From positions 1 to 6,565 of the forward strand of contig CAJTPK010000054.1 in assembly GCA_910578075.1 (NCBI GenBank): a stretch of 6,565 nt of DNA, given 5' to 3'. A model generated the notes under the pieces. It was not told the origin of the DNA. It saw only the letters and a list, made by a program, of their open reading frames with translations, and searched no databases. Below are positions 5,866 through 6,565 of this stretch, piece after piece. Positions within the stretch are counted from its first letter, which is position 1. Every line of letters begins with the position of its first letter. The DNA is from an uncultured Muribaculaceae bacterium. GTDB lineage: Bacteria > Bacteroidota > Bacteroidia > Bacteroidales > Muribaculaceae. The translations under genes were made by a program, and so were the position numbers.

Positions 5866-6534
5866 ATGGCTAAAGTAACAATCAAGCGTCGCAACGAAAG
5901 CGAACGCACCGACGGGCGGGCGGCCCTTTATGCAGTATTGAACATCGAACGTGTGAAAATCCGGCTTCCGCTCGATCTTGCCGTAACTGCGGCGGAGTGG
6001 GATCAGATAGCGGAGCGCGTGAAAGGTCGCGGGCAAGAGGTAAAAGACAAAAATCTAATAATCTCAAACACTAAGGCGAAAATTTCCGATATACTTGTAC
6101 GCGCCCGGCTCACCGGGGAGGCCCTGACGAAAGAGAGTTTTCTGGCCTTATACCGGCGCCCCGGCGAAACTATGAATTTCAACGAATACGCCGCGCGGCA
6201 CCTCGATGAGCTTCGGAGCGCCCTCCAGCCCGAAACTATTCGACACCACACCGCTGCCCTTAAAAAGCTGAAGGAACACGTTCCGGGCCTCCAGATAGGC
6301 GATATAACTCCGGAGTGGCTTCGCGTTTACGCTGCATATCTGCGCGATAATCACCACAATAACCCCGGCACAATCCGGAAAAATATGTGTGTTATCCGTA
6401 TGCACTATTATGCAGCGATGAGAGCCGGTAAAGTGAAGGCAAATCCATTCGAGGTTTACAAGCTACCCACAGCCGACCCTCTGGTCGTGTACCTTACTGA
6501 ACAGGAATTAAACTGGATATTCTCAACAAATTGA
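5866..6534 (+). pseudogene. Truncated tyrosine recombinase, catalytic domain lost
   Basis: The 222-aa reading frame has an arm-DNA-binding domain (about 1-95, starting MAKVTIKRRN) and a SAM-like core-binding domain (about 104-200, with NFNEYAARHLDELRSAL and ITPEWLRVYAAYLRD). It then enters the start of the catalytic domain at VYLTEQELNWI (208-218) and stops. None of the catalytic residues (R, K, HxxR, H/W, Y) is present, whereas family members usually run to about 400 residues. The stop codon at 6532-6534 is formed by sequence that looks like an insertion-sequence end, so the gene was probably broken by transposition. The ATG at 5866 is preferred over one at 5839 (27 bp upstream). It is divergent from the first integrase. 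Samples are about 60% G+C. Confidence 0.8.
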
Positions 6535-6565
6535 CCCCCTATGGATTATTTAAATTGACCCCCAT
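6528..6565 (+). mobile_element. Probable end of an IS21-family insertion sequence
   Basis: AAATTGACCCCC is found at 6528-6539 and again at 6552-6563, a 24-bp period, and the window ends there. Multiple copies of a terminal motif beginning TTGACCCC are typical of IS21-family ends, to my memory. The integrase frame collapses exactly where the first copy begins. The body of the element (istA/istB) would lie to the right, outside the window, so the assignment rests on the terminal repeats and the broken gene only. Confidence 0.5.

Noticed and set aside
1..6565. CRISPR array
   Set aside because: The repeats present are two- to four-copy short motifs without regular unique spacers of CRISPR length, and no cas gene is present.

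Overview
The window looks like accessory DNA from a member of the Bacteroidales (Bacteroidota). Three things point there. The two tyrosine recombinases have the arm-binding plus SAM-like architecture common on mobile elements of this group. Promoter-like matches to the Bacteroidota -7 element TAnnTTTG lie upstream of leftward genes. None of the start codons has a clear Shine-Dalgarno sequence. Species cannot be assigned from the sequence alone.

Layout, left to right. Bases 1-434 hold no convincing gene but contain two strong inverted repeats. Bases 435-3773 carry three genes, all on the minus strand and closely packed: a 459-aa Schlafen-type AlbA_2/GHKL ATPase/winged-helix protein (first gene), a 338-aa protein I do not recognise, and a 303-aa two-TM protein of the putative phage abortive infection (PutAbiC) type. 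The last two genes overlap by 11 bp. This is the candidate defence cassette. Bases 3774-3955 separate it from a complete tyrosine recombinase (3956-5449, minus strand), which is co-oriented with the cassette and probably mobilises it. Bases 5450-5865 are an intergenic region rich in short direct repeats, with a promoter for the first integrase, a strong hairpin terminator and a small palindrome. A second, divergent integrase starts at 5866 and runs rightward. It is cut off just where its catalytic domain should begin, by a sequence that looks like the end of an IS21-family element.

Composition supports a patchwork. Hand counts give about 33% G+C in a 240-bp sample of the 338-aa gene, about 50% in the middle of the ATPase gene, and about 57-60% in short samples of the two integrases. 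The change inside the ATPase gene falls close to a 12-bp tandem repeat that encodes the linker before its winged-helix domain.

Likely working model (inference): an integrative element carries a leftward integrase and a three-gene phage-defence operon. The AlbA_2/ATPase/wHTH protein would act as sensor or regulator, and the membrane PutAbiC-like protein as the effector or part of it. The unknown 338-aa protein would be a coupled partner. A second element, now crippled by an IS, lies back to back with it, suggesting an integration hot spot.
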